A stretch of DNA of 64,000 nt, taken from Meconema thalassinum (taxonomy: Eukaryota > Arthropoda > Insecta > Orthoptera > Tettigoniidae). This document shows positions 10,843 through 21,341 of this stretch, one piece after another. Position numbers and translations under genes: made by a program. Location of the stretch: NCBI GenBank assembly GCA_946902985.2, contig OX336388.2, positions 124,039,894 through 124,103,893 of the forward strand, in the 5' to 3' direction. Below the pieces are notes generated by a model. That model saw only the letters and a program-made list of their open reading frames with translations, had not been told where the DNA came from and did no database searches. The stretch's first letter is position 1. Every line of letters begins with the position of its first letter.

Positions 10843-11338
10843 AAATGCCTAGGCAATTCCTATCATTAAGTCACGACTCCCTCCTGTAAATCCGTAAACA
10901 AGTAGGCTAGTCGTATTCATTCATTCCTATTCACGAGATTAAATGACACTCTGTAAAATACAAAATATACCAGTAGACAATGAAGGCCTATTTGATGAAC
11001 ATCTGAGAATATAAATTAACTGTCCATACAAAAATGTACCTCCATGTAAATACCTAAACATTTAAGCTAGTCATATTCCGATAATTAAATAGCACTCTGC
11101 CGAATGAATCGATACAAAAAAAAAACATAAACATGTGGGCTAGTTCTATTGATAAGATTAAATGGCACTTTACCAGTACAGTAGATAAAATGCATATTTT
11201 ATGCACATCTGACACAAGAATAATAATAATGCTGTAGCCTACATACAAGAAATAACTTCAATGCAAATCCATAAGCATGTAAACTAGTTCTATTCATGAG
11301 GTCAAAAGGCACTGTACCAACTAAAATGTATACAAAAT
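10843..11338. repeat. AT-rich direct repeat array, copy 1
   Basis: It starts AAATGCCTAGGCAATTCC and contains several diverged units built on CATGTAAATACATAAACATG-like sequence, GGCTAGTC(G/A)TATTCA, GATTAAATGGCAC and ATACAAAATA. The whole block recurs at 12,081-12,560 in the same order. Confidence 0.6.
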
Positions 11339-11350
11339 ACACTGGATAGT

Positions 11351-11839
11351 GGCGGCTTCGGTGGCGTGGTCGGTAGCATGCTGAGCTTCTATGCCCAAGA
11401 TCGCAGGTTCAAATCCGGCCGAAGTCGTCGGATTTTTAAGAGCGTTAAAAATCCCTCAGTATACCTTCCTTCGGAGGGGAAGTAAAGCCGGCGGTCCCAT
11501 GTCATAGATGTATGGCATGATAAAGAACCTTCCACTAATTACACCTGCGTGAAGCTAAATTGTATAGGTTAAGAATGCAAACAACGCTCTTAGGTTGCTA
11601 CGTTCGTTGCCAAGAGCCGACTGCGGTGGCGTCTGGTAACTAAGTTCTGCACTAATAGTGGTTGACGGTGGCGTTTGGCAGCAAAAGTAGGAACTATTTG
11701 AAAAATTCAAAAGTCTGCAGTCGTTACTTGAATTAAAAAACAGATCACAGGTTATCAGACAGATTCTACACACACCCAAAGTACACGGGGCTACATGACC
11801 GCGTTGTCGCAGCCCCTAAACTTAAGAACCAACCAACCA
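11351..11839 (+). mobile_element. Chimeric SINE with 12-bp TSD
   Basis: The 489-bp insert is flanked by the perfect duplication ACACTGGATAGT (11,339-11,350 and 11,840-11,851). It begins with a tRNA-like head (GTGGTCGGTAGCATGCTGAG; B-box CAGGTTCAAATCC). It ends with the composite SINE tail found elsewhere (AGGTTATCAGACAGATTCTA, ACACGGGGCT, GCAGCCCCTAAA). It therefore inserted as one unit that joins two SINE modules. It split the AT-rich repeat region. Confidence 0.75.
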
Positions 11840-12080
11840 ACACTGGATAGTAAGTTAACTGGTGTAAATTTGAAGAACAAAGCATTACCATAAACCTACA
11901 GTAGGCCTCGAGAAATATATGCACATTAATAATTCATTAATTTGCTGGTTTTAAACAAAAGGCCTACTTATTTAATGTGGAAGCCTTGCGAATAAACTTT
12001 CCCTTCATATTAAGTCTTTCAGCCTGCACTTTGCAGTAATTATTGAGAAAAATAATACTCAAAACCTTACTGCATTTAAC

Positions 12081-12560
12081 AAATGCCTAGGTAATTCCTA
12101 TCATAAGGTCACGACTGCCTCCTGTAAATCCACAAACAAGTAGGCTAGTCGTATTCATTCATTCCTATTCATGAGATTAAATGGTACTCGGTAAAATACA
12201 AAATATACCCGTAGACAATGTAGGCCTATTTGATGAACAACTGAGAATATAAATTAACTGTACATACAAAAATTTATCTCCATGTAAATACTTAAACATG
12301 TAAGCTATGGTAGTCATATTCAAACAATTAAATAGCACACTGCCGAATGAATCGATACAAATATAATGGTACGGTACAAGTTGACAAAAATACATATTTT
12401 ATGCACATCTAACACAAAGTAATAATTAGGCTTACTGTACATACAAGAAATAACTTCCATGTGAATCCATAAACATGTAGGCTACCGGTAGTCCCATTGA
12501 TAAGATTAAATGACACTGTACCAAGTGCACTCGATACAAAATATACTGATACCAGTAGAC
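12081..12560. repeat. AT-rich direct repeat array, copy 2
   Basis: Duplicate of 10,843-11,338 with matching order of units (AAATGCCTAGGTAATTCC, GGCTAGTCGTATTCATTCAT, GTAGACAATGTAGGCCTATT). Copies are visibly diverged, so the duplication is not recent. Confidence 0.6.
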
Positions 12561-12699
12561 AACGAAGACTTATTTTGTGTGGCTTTGTTCTTTTCCTAGG
12601 TACCGGTACAGTTACAACTGAGCCATCTGCACAATAATAACAACAATAACAAATTCGGGGACAAAATGTTTGACACAAACTGATGAATTACCGTAGCTG

Positions 12700-12800
12700 T
12701 TTTTGTCTGCTGTTAATTCATTTTATGGGCTTGGGACTTCTTGGTCATCAGCCCCGTGAAGTTGGGCGTGGGTTGAATTCCCACGATGGGAAATTGAAAA
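12700..12800 (+). repeat. SINE head repeat (copy 2)
   Basis: Matches 10,285-10,385: TTTTGTCTGCTGTTAATTCA, GGGCTTGGGACTTCTTGGTC, ATCAGCCCCGTGAAGTTGGG. It lies directly upstream of the LINE tail. Confidence 0.55.
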
Positions 12801-12830
12801 ACAGGCACCAATGGCTTATCTTTATACTAA

Positions 12831-13535
12831 TTGGATTTGCATCCAGTCACACAACAGTTCGAGGTACCGGTATATCACCACGTCCTAAGAACTTCTGCTC
12901 TTGCTTTGTGCATGTCTGCTGCAGAGTACGCTTCACCTGTGTGGAGTGCATCCAGTCACACCAAGCAGATTGACATTGCCATCAACGAGACCATACGAAT
13001 CTTGTCGGGATGTATGAAGCCTACTCCAGTCGACAAACTCTACCCGATTGTTGGGATAGCTCCCCCAACTATCAGAAGGGCTGTTGCTGCTGATGCAGAT
13101 AGGGCGAAGCAGATTAATGATCCCCGTCATCCACTGCATAATCATCAGGCTGTTGTCCGTCGACTGAAATCAAGAAAGAGTTTCATCGCCAGGACTCAAC
13201 CACTGGAGGGAACATCGGAATCTAACCGCATCTCCAGGTGGAAGAGCAAGCTGCCGCCGGATATCCCTGTTAAGGAAGAGCTAGCCCCAGGAAATGACCT
13301 GCCTTACCCTGTTTGGAAATCACTTAATCGTCTCAGGGTAGGCGTCCCTCGTTGCAAGACCAACATGCAGAAATGGGGTATCCTTCCAGCTGATGGAGAC
13401 ACGTCCTGCGAGTGTGGAGCAACACAAGACCCAGCCCACCTGCTCATTTGTCCACTACTAGAACAACCCTGCACTACCCAGGATCTGATCGAGGCAAACA
13501 ACAAGGCCATCGGAGTTGCTACATTCTGGAAATGA
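12831..13535 (+). pseudogene. LINE (type B) C-terminal ORF2 fragment
   Basis: A 234-codon open frame encodes the region downstream of the reverse transcriptase. Visible are MSAAEYASPVWSASSHTKQI, INETIRILSGCMKPTPVDKL, PGNDLPYPVWKSLNRLRVGV, and the terminal zinc-binding-like CECGATQDPAHLLICPLLE. The same C-terminal pattern is found at 24,540-24,720 (-) and 42,425-43,270 (-). The RT domain is missing, so this is a 5'-truncated insertion, typical of LINEs. The apparent methionine is internal and not a true start. The frame closes at TGA 13,533-13,535. Confidence 0.82.
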
Positions 13536-13544
13536 TCGGACACG

Positions 13545-14010
13545 GAAATGAATGAATGACCACAATTTTAGCATAAGCCTACTGGTAGTTTATTAAAACG
13601 GAATCCTCGCCAAGTACGTGATAAGATTGATATCTTTGAACTAGCAGGCGTAGCCTATAACTGGATGAGTGGACACTGCAGACATTTTAAAAAGTAGGTT
13701 ATGTTCTTACGTACCATTTCAGATCTTCTTAGACCTTAAATTGGAATATGTTAATTATTACTCTGCTTGCTCATAATGAATTGCCATTACCGGTACTAAT
13801 AATTTATAAACCCTAAACAGAATAATAATTAGACCAACTTACCCACTGATTGGCAATAGAATTGATGGTATCACAAGGGTAACAGAAGTCACCGGTATCT
13901 CGTATTTATGAAGCACCAATGCCGGCTTCGATGCATTCTATTGTAGCCTGTCAGCCCGAAGGCCTTGAGAGCTCTATACAATGGATTCGACCAACTGTAA
14001 CTGTGTTAGG
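13545..14010. other. Unassigned AT-rich spacer
   Basis: No gene or repeat border that I can support lies between the LINE tail and the small TIR element. Confidence 0.3.
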
Positions 14011-14012
14011 GT

Positions 14013-14259
14013 GATTGGGTGATTACAATGATATCTTTATTGGCCAGAATATGACCTAGTTGAGGAAGTACAGAAGATAGAAGAGAGTAAAGATAAGTAG
14101 TTCTGAGAGAGTCAGAAGTTAAGTGTGAAATTGAAGATAATAGTTCTTAAGAGAAAAAAGGTGTGCTATAGTAGCAGGTTTGATAAGAAGAGGAAAATCA
14201 TTCTATAAGAATGCGGGGGCGCTTATGACGGCTCCCCCTGGCTTGGTAATCACCCAATC
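14013..14259. mobile_element. Small MITE-like element (247 bp)
   Basis: A perfect 14-bp inverted repeat GATTGGGTGATTAC (14,013-14,026) / GTAATCACCCAATC (14,246-14,259) bounds an A/G-rich core without coding capacity. No clear target duplication is seen, so the superfamily is open. Confidence 0.5.
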
Positions 14260-14514
14260 TGTTAATGAGAGGGTTTGTACTTACTGTCGACCAAAGTATT
14301 ATGTGCACTCGAGTTTGAAGGTTGTTTGTAAAGTAACCAATATACCAACATAAAATCCAATAACATCATCATTTTCGTCGTTCTATTTTACGTTAGGTCA
14401 TGTAGGTTTAGAATTTTTAATTTATATTTTAATATTTTTTATCGCAGTTGGAACACAAAAAGTGCACGTTTTTAAGCGTGTATCAACCATGCGTCATATT
14501 TAAGAATTATTATC

Positions 14515-15007
14515 TCAAAAACCCGTCATCAGATCGAATTCAAATTTTAACACAATATACATTGGAATGTTGTTTAACTGGTTTATTAATTTCAAAATTG
14601 CCTGCCCATGAATTCTGTCATTGATGGTCGGTAGACCGTATTCATTGTGTAATTGAGCGTTGCGCACGTACCATGGGGCGCCCGATATCGTGCGCAACGC
14701 TTTGTTCTGGACGACCTGAAGTTTATTGGTGGTAGAGGGGGCAGCAAAGCCCCACGTACTGGCATATTCCATAACAGGCCGCACAATGGTGCTATATGTC
14801 AGTAGTCTGCTCCTGTCATCTAGTGCACTCTGAGACTTCATGAGAGCCAGAGTTGCGCTTGGATCGCTTTCGCTTGGTTTGCGCGCTGAGTGACCTCCTG
14901 TGCGAAAGTAAGGCCTCGATAAAGCGTGATTCCCAGAGACTTTGTAACTGGCTGCCATCTGATTACATCGCCAAAGAAATTAAGGTCCTGGACTTCTGTA
15001 TGTTTTG
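14515..15007 (-). mobile_element. Jockey-type LINE fragment (type C), interrupted
   Basis: The minus-strand frame 14,515-14,958 encodes the post-RT region (LLTYSTIVRPVMEYASTWGF, LQVVQNKALRTISGAPWYVR, EYGLPTINDRI), which is characteristic of Jockey-superfamily LINEs. Upstream the reading continues in another frame (FFGDVIRWQPVTKSLGITLY, RGLTFAQEVTQRANQAKAI), so there is a frameshift. The element is cut at about 15,006 by the 5.2-kb insertion and resumes at 20,269-20,335. Confidence 0.75.
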
Positions 15008-15081
15008 GATAAGCAGAGCCGGATTTAGATTTTATGCGCTCCTAGGCCCATGGGTTTTAGCTACCCCCTCTTCATACCATC

Positions 15082-15464
15082 AGCTTGCCACGGTGGGTGA
15101 GTGGATATCGTGTCGGTCTACTAACCCCAAGATTGCAGGCTCGCTCCTGGCCGTGGTAAGTGATTTTTGAAAGGCGGAAAAAATACGATACGCATGTCAT
15201 ACGATGTTGGCATGTCAAAGAACCCATTTGAATTCAGTAGGCCGAGTTCATAATGGCAAAATTAATCTTGGGAGTTTCCGCCAACACAAAGTTCCTCATT
15301 TCTCTACTAGAAAGCGCTATGGTGTCCAAGGAGCTTAGATATCTAACATCTAACCTCCTTGACTTTCATGGTCAAGGGACAACGAAATTCGACATGAAAG
15401 CTACCCCTGGGTGTCAAATAACAAAGCTTGCACCCAGCACCGAGGCCATACGATATTATTATTA
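15082..15464 (+). mobile_element. tRNA-derived SINE with (ATT)n tail, copy 1
   Basis: Head AGCTTGCCACGGTGGGTGAG, A-box-like GAGTGGATATCGTGTCGG, and a degenerate B-box GCAGGCTCGCTCC. The body includes AAAGAACCCATTTGAATTCA and CTTGACTTTCATGG. It ends CCATACGATATTATTATT. The duplication TTCATACCATC flanks it (15,071-15,081; 15,465-15,475). A close relative is at 51,400-51,788. Confidence 0.85.
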
Positions 15465-15499
15465 TTCATACCATCTTGAAGGAGGGAGAATTTAGACCT

Positions 15500-16704
15500 C
15501 ACAAGGGAAGTCTCTGAACCGGGGAATCGCGGATCCTGCTGGAACTTAGCAGATACGTTTCGTGAGCTCAACTAGGCAGAACCGTGAAGAAAAATCTTTC
15601 GGAAATTAACTCCTACCCACCGTAGACGGCAGTAAGTACTACTATTTTGAACTGTGCGCGCTGGTCAAGCGGGAGTGTGCCTCACGCTTGATTGGTGGCT
15701 CAAAACATCACGTTCCAAACGACTGCCCTCCCGAACTCGCGCTCACAAGCTGCGCTGCTGCATGGGACATTAATGCTGCATCTTTACAATATATTGCACG
15801 TCGTGCTTTATTATTAATCATGCAGTGTAAGGTGTATCACAAATGCACATCATTACAACACAACACAGAATAAGCTGAACCAATGGTCACACAAGTGAGA
15901 AAGTGAGCAAGCTATTTCACATAGTCCTGGCAAGAGTGATGTTCGTGGTAATAATGTTGGAAACACAAACTGGTCTTACACCATCCATACCGTATGAAAA
16001 ACGGGCGAGTGCTAGTACTACATTGTATTGCACTGATATCGAAACAATATGGCACAGGGTGTTCAAACCAACCGGGATTGTCGGACAGATACTGACTTCG
16101 GTACCATGCGTATTGCCACATTGAAGTAAAACGAGGGGACGACAATTGGTAATATGTCAAAGACTGCATTTTCAAGAGTGTATTTCTCTGGGCCAATTTG
16201 ATATCAAAATTCTATAACCGAACGGTGTTCGAAAATCTACGGATAAAGCTTTTCCTGGCCCTAAAGCAGTATACATCCAAAGGTTCACAATAGACTGTGA
16301 CCCCAGGAGGGATCATCATCAGTCATATGCGTTCTTCACTTTCTAACGATTTATGTCCAGAAAAGGAATCCAGGAGTGCCACATTGCCGGACGGTACATG
16401 CTGTTTGAAAACATTATGAAACTAATCCTTCAATTGTGCGCATGCCGGGTCTGTCGCCTCACATTCGATGACTGTACAGCTTAGGCCGGGAAGCACTTGG
16501 GAAGCAACCTCTGACGCAGCCAATGAAGCTCACGCCACTGGCGCGCCAATTTAAACGTGTAAATCTTATTTTTTTTTATCTAATACAAGGGGAAGTTAAT
16601 TTCCGAAAGATTTTTCTTCACGGCTCTGCCTAGTTGGGCTCAAGCAACGTATCTGCAAAGTTCCAGCAGGATCCGTGATTCCCCGGTTCAGAGACTTGCC
16701 TTGT
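15500..16704. mobile_element. Foldback element with 110-bp inverted arms
   Basis: Arms 15,500-15,612 and 16,595-16,704 are inverted copies (for example AAGTCTCTGAACCGGGGAAT, GGATCCTGCTGGAACTT, GAAAAATCTTTCGGAAATTA). The interior of about 980 bp has no recognisable gene. No target duplication was identified. Confidence 0.6.
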
Positions 16705-16761
16705 CAGAAAGGTCTTTGTGAAGGTAATTTTTATTTTATTCTAATGTATCGAGAAGTAATA

Positions 16762-19700
16762 CCCCAGGCATTATATGCAAAAAACACGGCCAACCTCAAA
16801 AAAAAATAATGTAAAGCTGAAATTTGGCATAGATGTTCCCTAGTACCCTAGAAACAAATCCTGAAAAGTCCCCATCTCTGCGGTGTCCGCGTCATAGTTT
16901 TTGGAGGGTTCAAAAGGGCTTAAATAGGGCCTAAGTGCCAAAAACAGCATTTTTGCTTCCTGCGTTAAAAATATTGATCCAAATTTAGTTCTCGCGAGCT
17001 TTAGCAATTAATAAAAAAAACAGTAGGATAGCGGACTTATCAGGCCTAATTATAGCTATTGACGAAGGGAAAGAAACGACTAATTTAATATTTTTAGCAC
17101 TATTTTACACGAAAATTTAGTTAATTTGTGATTAACAGGTCATTATTTTTTAAACGACTGCTGATATTGACTAATGACCCAGAATGAAAGTTATAAAGCA
17201 TACTTTTAGCTTTACATTGGCATATTACCCATGTCTATACGAGAAACGGTTACCGAGTTACGGTCCCAAAGCATAACCGCTGTTGAAAAGGCACCCGATC
17301 GCGTTTCTAGGTGACAGCGCTCGGCCTGTCGGAGCAGGCCAACAATAATCCAAATAATTAGTTCAGCTTCTAAACAGTCTTGGATTTTCAGTAAATTTGG
17401 TGGAAGTCCACAGGTACGAAGTTTCAGCGCTTCGTGAAGAACGTCCAATCCCGAATACTGGAGCGTTCACGCAGTTTTGCTTTAACAACGCTGACTTCAA
17501 CATAAGGACATTGGACGAGCGAAACACATTTCACTGCATGGGAGTCATCAAGTGCACAGGTCCAGCACCTGACAGTGAAATATCTCCACTCCCACGTACA
17601 CGAGAAGTTCTTAATGCTGGTGTGATTGCGGCGATGGGAAAGTTCAACATTTCGTGGTATCGGAAGCCCTCTTCCCGTGGTTCAAAGGACGTCAAGATTA
17701 AGGAATTAACTGTGGAAGCCCCAAACTCTGTGTCTATTGCATTGATGATGGACTCCTTGTTGTTATCTGGACGGTGGTCAGGTATTAATTTACCCGCCTC
17801 GTGGAACGGCGTTATGAAGACGTCACTGTCTGCTCATGCTCAACCAGCTCCCAAGACGACGTCAGTTGATACCTTGCTGTTCATTAACTTGGAACCGAGC
17901 AATCCATCAACTATACATTCCGCGTAGAAGTTTGCCGCAAGAGAGTGCGTGGAACTGAAACAAAGCACTTGTTTCGGAACCTTTGACCAGCCCCTATACG
18001 CGAAAGCTGCAGAGATAGTCGCCTCGGACACTTCAGAGGAACTCAAAAACGTGGTTGTTCGTCTAGGCGGATTTCACATTCTAATCTCGTTTCTTGGGGG
18101 CAATCGGCTACGTGATGAATGAAAGCGGTTCGGAGGAGCTCTGGGCGGAAATATACGCTAAATCGTCAGTGACTCACATGATGTCTGGACACGCATATTC
18201 TAGGTAGGCTTGCAATTAGCTCGCTCTTAAAAATGATTACGTTATGCCTTCAATTTCAAATGTATCAATAACGCGAAAATATGCATGTTCTAGGGCCCTC
18301 AGAACGCATTTTCTGACAAAACAGGCTGTCGGGACAATGTTACTCAACATGAACGATGGGCTGAAGGATGACAAGGACGAAATACAGGCGCTTTTTACCG
18401 CATTCCAAGAAGGCACCGCCAACGATTTGCTATCATATCCTTGCCTTCAACGTCTCAAAAAGTCGCTTCATGACACATTTTCTTCAATGAGCCAGAAATA
18501 TCGCACAGGAAAGCTGTGGGTAGAGTACATCAAACAGCAAGCCTGGAAAATATTGAAGGATTCCGCATCTTTACGGCTCCAGATGAAAAGGCCATACTAT
18601 CAGCTGGAGAGAAGTTCGCCATTTGCCTCTATGATAGTGCCAAATCGGAATGCCAAAGCCTCGACGAACTTCGAGTAGTGAATTACAGCCAAAAAATGGC
18701 CAACAACCGGTCACAGCGTCATTTCAGCTGGCTTCACTTCCGCCGACTTCGGCGGCATGCAAACAACATTCACTGCGGGTATATTTGCAAGATCAGGAAT
18801 GATTAGGATTTTCTTTGGACCCTACCCAATGGGGATGGAAATTCCAACACTCAGCTTTAGTACCAGTGACAACTCATCTTCCAGCTGCTCCAGATCATCT
18901 CCTCAATTTGGTGTCCTGCAACTGCAAGAACTCTTGTGGCAGTCGGTGTGAGTGCTGCTAATAGCGACTAAAGACCCGAAGTAAAAGTTGTAAAGCACAC
19001 TTGTAGCTTTAAAACGATACATTACCCATGCTCCTTAATGTGTGGGCACTGCAGTGGAAAAGCATGTGGCAACGTCACATTTGATGGCTCAGACGATGAG
19101 GAGGACGATTGAGTCCGATATAAGCTTTGTTTTGCAAGTGTTCTTTGTCTGAAGAAATCTTTTTAAGCTTTGTTTTGTTATTATTTGCATTATGCATATT
19201 ATGAATGTACGTTTAACTGCTAACTGCATTAAACTCGTTTTGTTCTATGTAAACTGTTTCTGCTAGTTTACCTGGATTCAAAGGAATACCATCCTAAAAG
19301 CTCTTGAGCAAAGATACAAAATGGTGTCAGCAAAGGTGAATAGAGGAGCCCACCAGAGTAATGGGCGTTCGTTCGGAAAAGCGACTGCCACACTTCCACT
19401 TTTATATTTGTAACTGTATCTCTGCTGCTGTTTGTCGGATGAACATGGGCAATGTATCGTTTTAAAGCTACAAGTGTGATTTACAACTTTTACTTTGGGG
19501 TCTTTAGTCGCTATCAGCAGCTGTTTACACGATAAGTCCCGGCAAATGACAAATTAGCTAAATTTTCGTGAGAAAAGTTGAGCTAAAAATGTTTGATTAC
19601 TCATCTGTTTAAATATATGGCAATAATTACGATCAATAAGAGCGTTATATATAACGCAGTCATTCTCTTATTACTATCAAAGCTCATTATAACTGATTTT

Positions 19701-19908
19701 GGATCAATATTTTGAACGCAGGAAGCAAAAATGCTGTTTTAGGCACTTAGGCCCCATTTAAGCCCTTTTGAACACTCCAAAAACTATGACGCGGACGCCG
19801 CAGTGATGGGGACTTTTCAGGATTTGTTACTAGGGTACTAGGGAACATCAATACCAAATTTTAGCTTTACATTATTTTTTTTGAGGTTATAACTTAATAT
19901 GCCTGGGC
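16762..19908 (+). mobile_element. Long-TIR element carrying a decayed FEN/CxC-family gene
   Basis: Inverted ends begin CCCAGGCAT near 16,762 and finish GCCTGGG at 19,907. The best-matching arms are 16,795-16,990 and 19,700-19,890 (AATAATGTAAAGCT, GTTCCCTAGTACCCTAG, AATCCTGAAAAGTCCCCATC). Weaker similarity runs on to about 17,240 and from about 19,440. A subterminal block of about 80 bp also appears as a direct copy at 18,951-19,032, immediately after the gene relic. The cargo is the plus-strand pseudogene at 17,390-18,957. There is no DDE transposase in view. The gene family is the same as that of the 58,341-61,387 element. Confidence 0.65.
17390..18957 (+). pseudogene. Decayed, internally deleted relative of the 59,166-60,710 gene
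   Basis: Three blocks are recognisable. Block 1 (17,397-18,110, with a stop and frame changes) holds FCFNNADFNIRTLDERNTFH, SGINLPASWNGVM, FDQPLYAKAAEIVA and VVVRLGGFHILISFLGG. Block 2 (18,244-18,545) holds LTKQAVGTMLLNMNDGL and SYPCLQRLKKSLHDTFSSMS. Block 3 (18,550-18,957) holds AILSAGEKFAICLY, then ASLPPTSAACKQHSLRVYLQ, QWGWKFQHSALVPV and the cysteine cluster CNCKNSCGSRCECC before a stop. Block 3 aligns with ISAAGEKILISLYGG ... LPPTTDAAHFHFLRTY ... CRCTTGCMGACGSRKAG of the 59-kb gene. The nuclease middle is deleted, and the cysteine cluster ends exactly where TIR-like sequence begins. Confidence 0.6.
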
Positions 19909-20268
19909 TATAAAATCAATTAAAATAATTAAAATAATGAGAGAATCAACTGTTTCTAAATTTGTATATATAAACTATAAATAAATAGGCCAACGAGATA
20001 TTAAAATAAGTTTAAACCATTTAAGACTCATTTTAAACTTACACATTTCAGATATACATATACACTACATCATACAAATTAAACTGATCTATTAAAATTC
20101 AAGACTTAAATCTTCTCCTAATAAATCATTAAACTACAAAAAGATTGTAATCTATAACATTTTATGGAAATTTTCTGACAAAAAAAAAATTGCGGATTAA
20201 TTTTGCGCCCCTCAGCATGGTGCGCCCCTAGGCCGGGACCTATTGGTAAATCCAGCCCTGTGGATAGA

Positions 20269-20335
20269 CTTTTTTTAGATAACTGCCAGTTCCGGCATGT
20301 TCATTGGCTCAATCAAACACGGACGGCGTAAGAAC
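20269..20335 (-). mobile_element. Continuation of the Jockey-type LINE
   Basis: Short minus-strand remainder (FLRRPCLIEPMNMPELAVI in one frame) lying beyond the 5.2-kb insertion. It is consistent with the LINE interrupted at 15,006 but too short to prove. Confidence 0.4.
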
Positions 20336-20564
20336 CTACTGTGGCAAAACGCCTCCAATTAGTCATCATCATCATCATTTCCCGTTTTCCAGCCTAAGCC
20401 TTCCTCAACCCTGAACTCCACTCTCACAGTATTTCACTAATACGTCCATACACCGTACCGGTACTCCAGGTCTCCCTCGTCACCTGTCTCTCCATCACTT
20501 GTTTCGGCATTCTTTTCAATTCTTTTCACAATTCCAAGCCACCTGAATCTCCAATTATTCATCA

Positions 20565-21290
20565 TCATCATCATCAAGTTTCCACTCCAGTTTCCCGGGT
20601 GTGGTTTACGAGCGCTCTCCATTTTGGTCGATTCATGTACCACTGCTCCTTCAAGACTTCATCCCAGTTGATTCCCTTGGATGTGATATCTTCCTTCACT
20701 TGGTCCAGCCATCTCCTCCTAGGTCTTCCAACAGGTCTCTTTCCAGTAATCTCAGTATGTAACCATTGTTTTGCAATTCTTCCTTCTGTCATACGTTTGA
20801 CGTGACCAAACCATCGCAAACGTGTCCTAGTTATGGTCTCCTTCAGGGACTGATTTATTCCAGCTTGTTCTCTTATCCTGCAAAAGCAAATGCTTGAAGA
20901 TCCATATCGGTGCTCTGCTTCACTTCCTTTATGATTTCATCCATGATGGTGATGAATAGTAATGGTGAAAGGGTACTGCCTTGTTGCACTCCTCTAGATG
21001 TCTGGAACCAATCTGAATATCCATTTCCTACTTGAACACAGCTGTAGCAGTCATCCTAAAGCATTTTTACTCTTTGAATGAGTTCCATAGTCACATTCTT
21101 CTTTTTAAGACACTCCCATATAGTTGTTCTAGGGACACTATCGAATGCTTTTTCGATGTCTAAAAACACAAATGTCAAATTACGATCTTTCTCCCAGTGC
21201 TTTTCCAATATCATTTTCAGTGCGAATATGAGGTCTATAGTAGTGAATCTAAATCACACACACGCACAAATTATTTCCTCTAAAATATAG
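20565..21290 (-). mobile_element. LINE (type D), 3' half, ending in a (TGA)n tail
   Basis: On the minus strand the RT-like segment reads FVFLDIEKAFDSVPRTTIWE, VGNGYSDWFQTSRGVQQGST, LSPLLFITIMDEIIKEV, then after frameshifts RMTEGRIAKQWLHTEITGKR and PVGRPRRRWLDQVKEDIT. The 3' end is a (TGA)n microsatellite, seen on the plus strand as TCATCATCATCATCA at about 20,560-20,575. The FADD box is lost by decay. The C-terminal pattern and the microsatellite tail match the copy at 49,970-50,720. Confidence 0.75.
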
Positions 21291-21341
21291 GCTAAATTAT
21301 GCCGTTCCCTACGATGCTCGTTTGATTTTCAGGGTCAGTCC

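Larger units (their letters stand above)
15014..20260. mobile_element. 5.2-kb element with hAT-like ends, heavily nested
   Basis: The left end is CAGAGCCGGATTTA (15,014) and the right end is TAAATCCAGCCCTG (ending 20,260). Both ends also share a subterminal GCGC(T/C)CCTAGGCC block. Flanks TGGATAAG (15,006-15,013) and TGGATAGA (20,261-20,268) agree at 6 of 8 positions, fitting an 8-bp hAT duplication. I see no hAT transposase inside. The interior is occupied by a SINE, a foldback element and a long-TIR element. Confidence 0.6.

Noticed and set aside
12933..13543. Minus-strand ORFs of 70-79 codons
   Set aside because: They are shadows of the plus-strand LINE ORF.
18244..18678. 144-codon ORF as an intact gene
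   Set aside because: It is only one block of the decayed FEN/CxC-family relic; neighbouring blocks are in other frames with stops.
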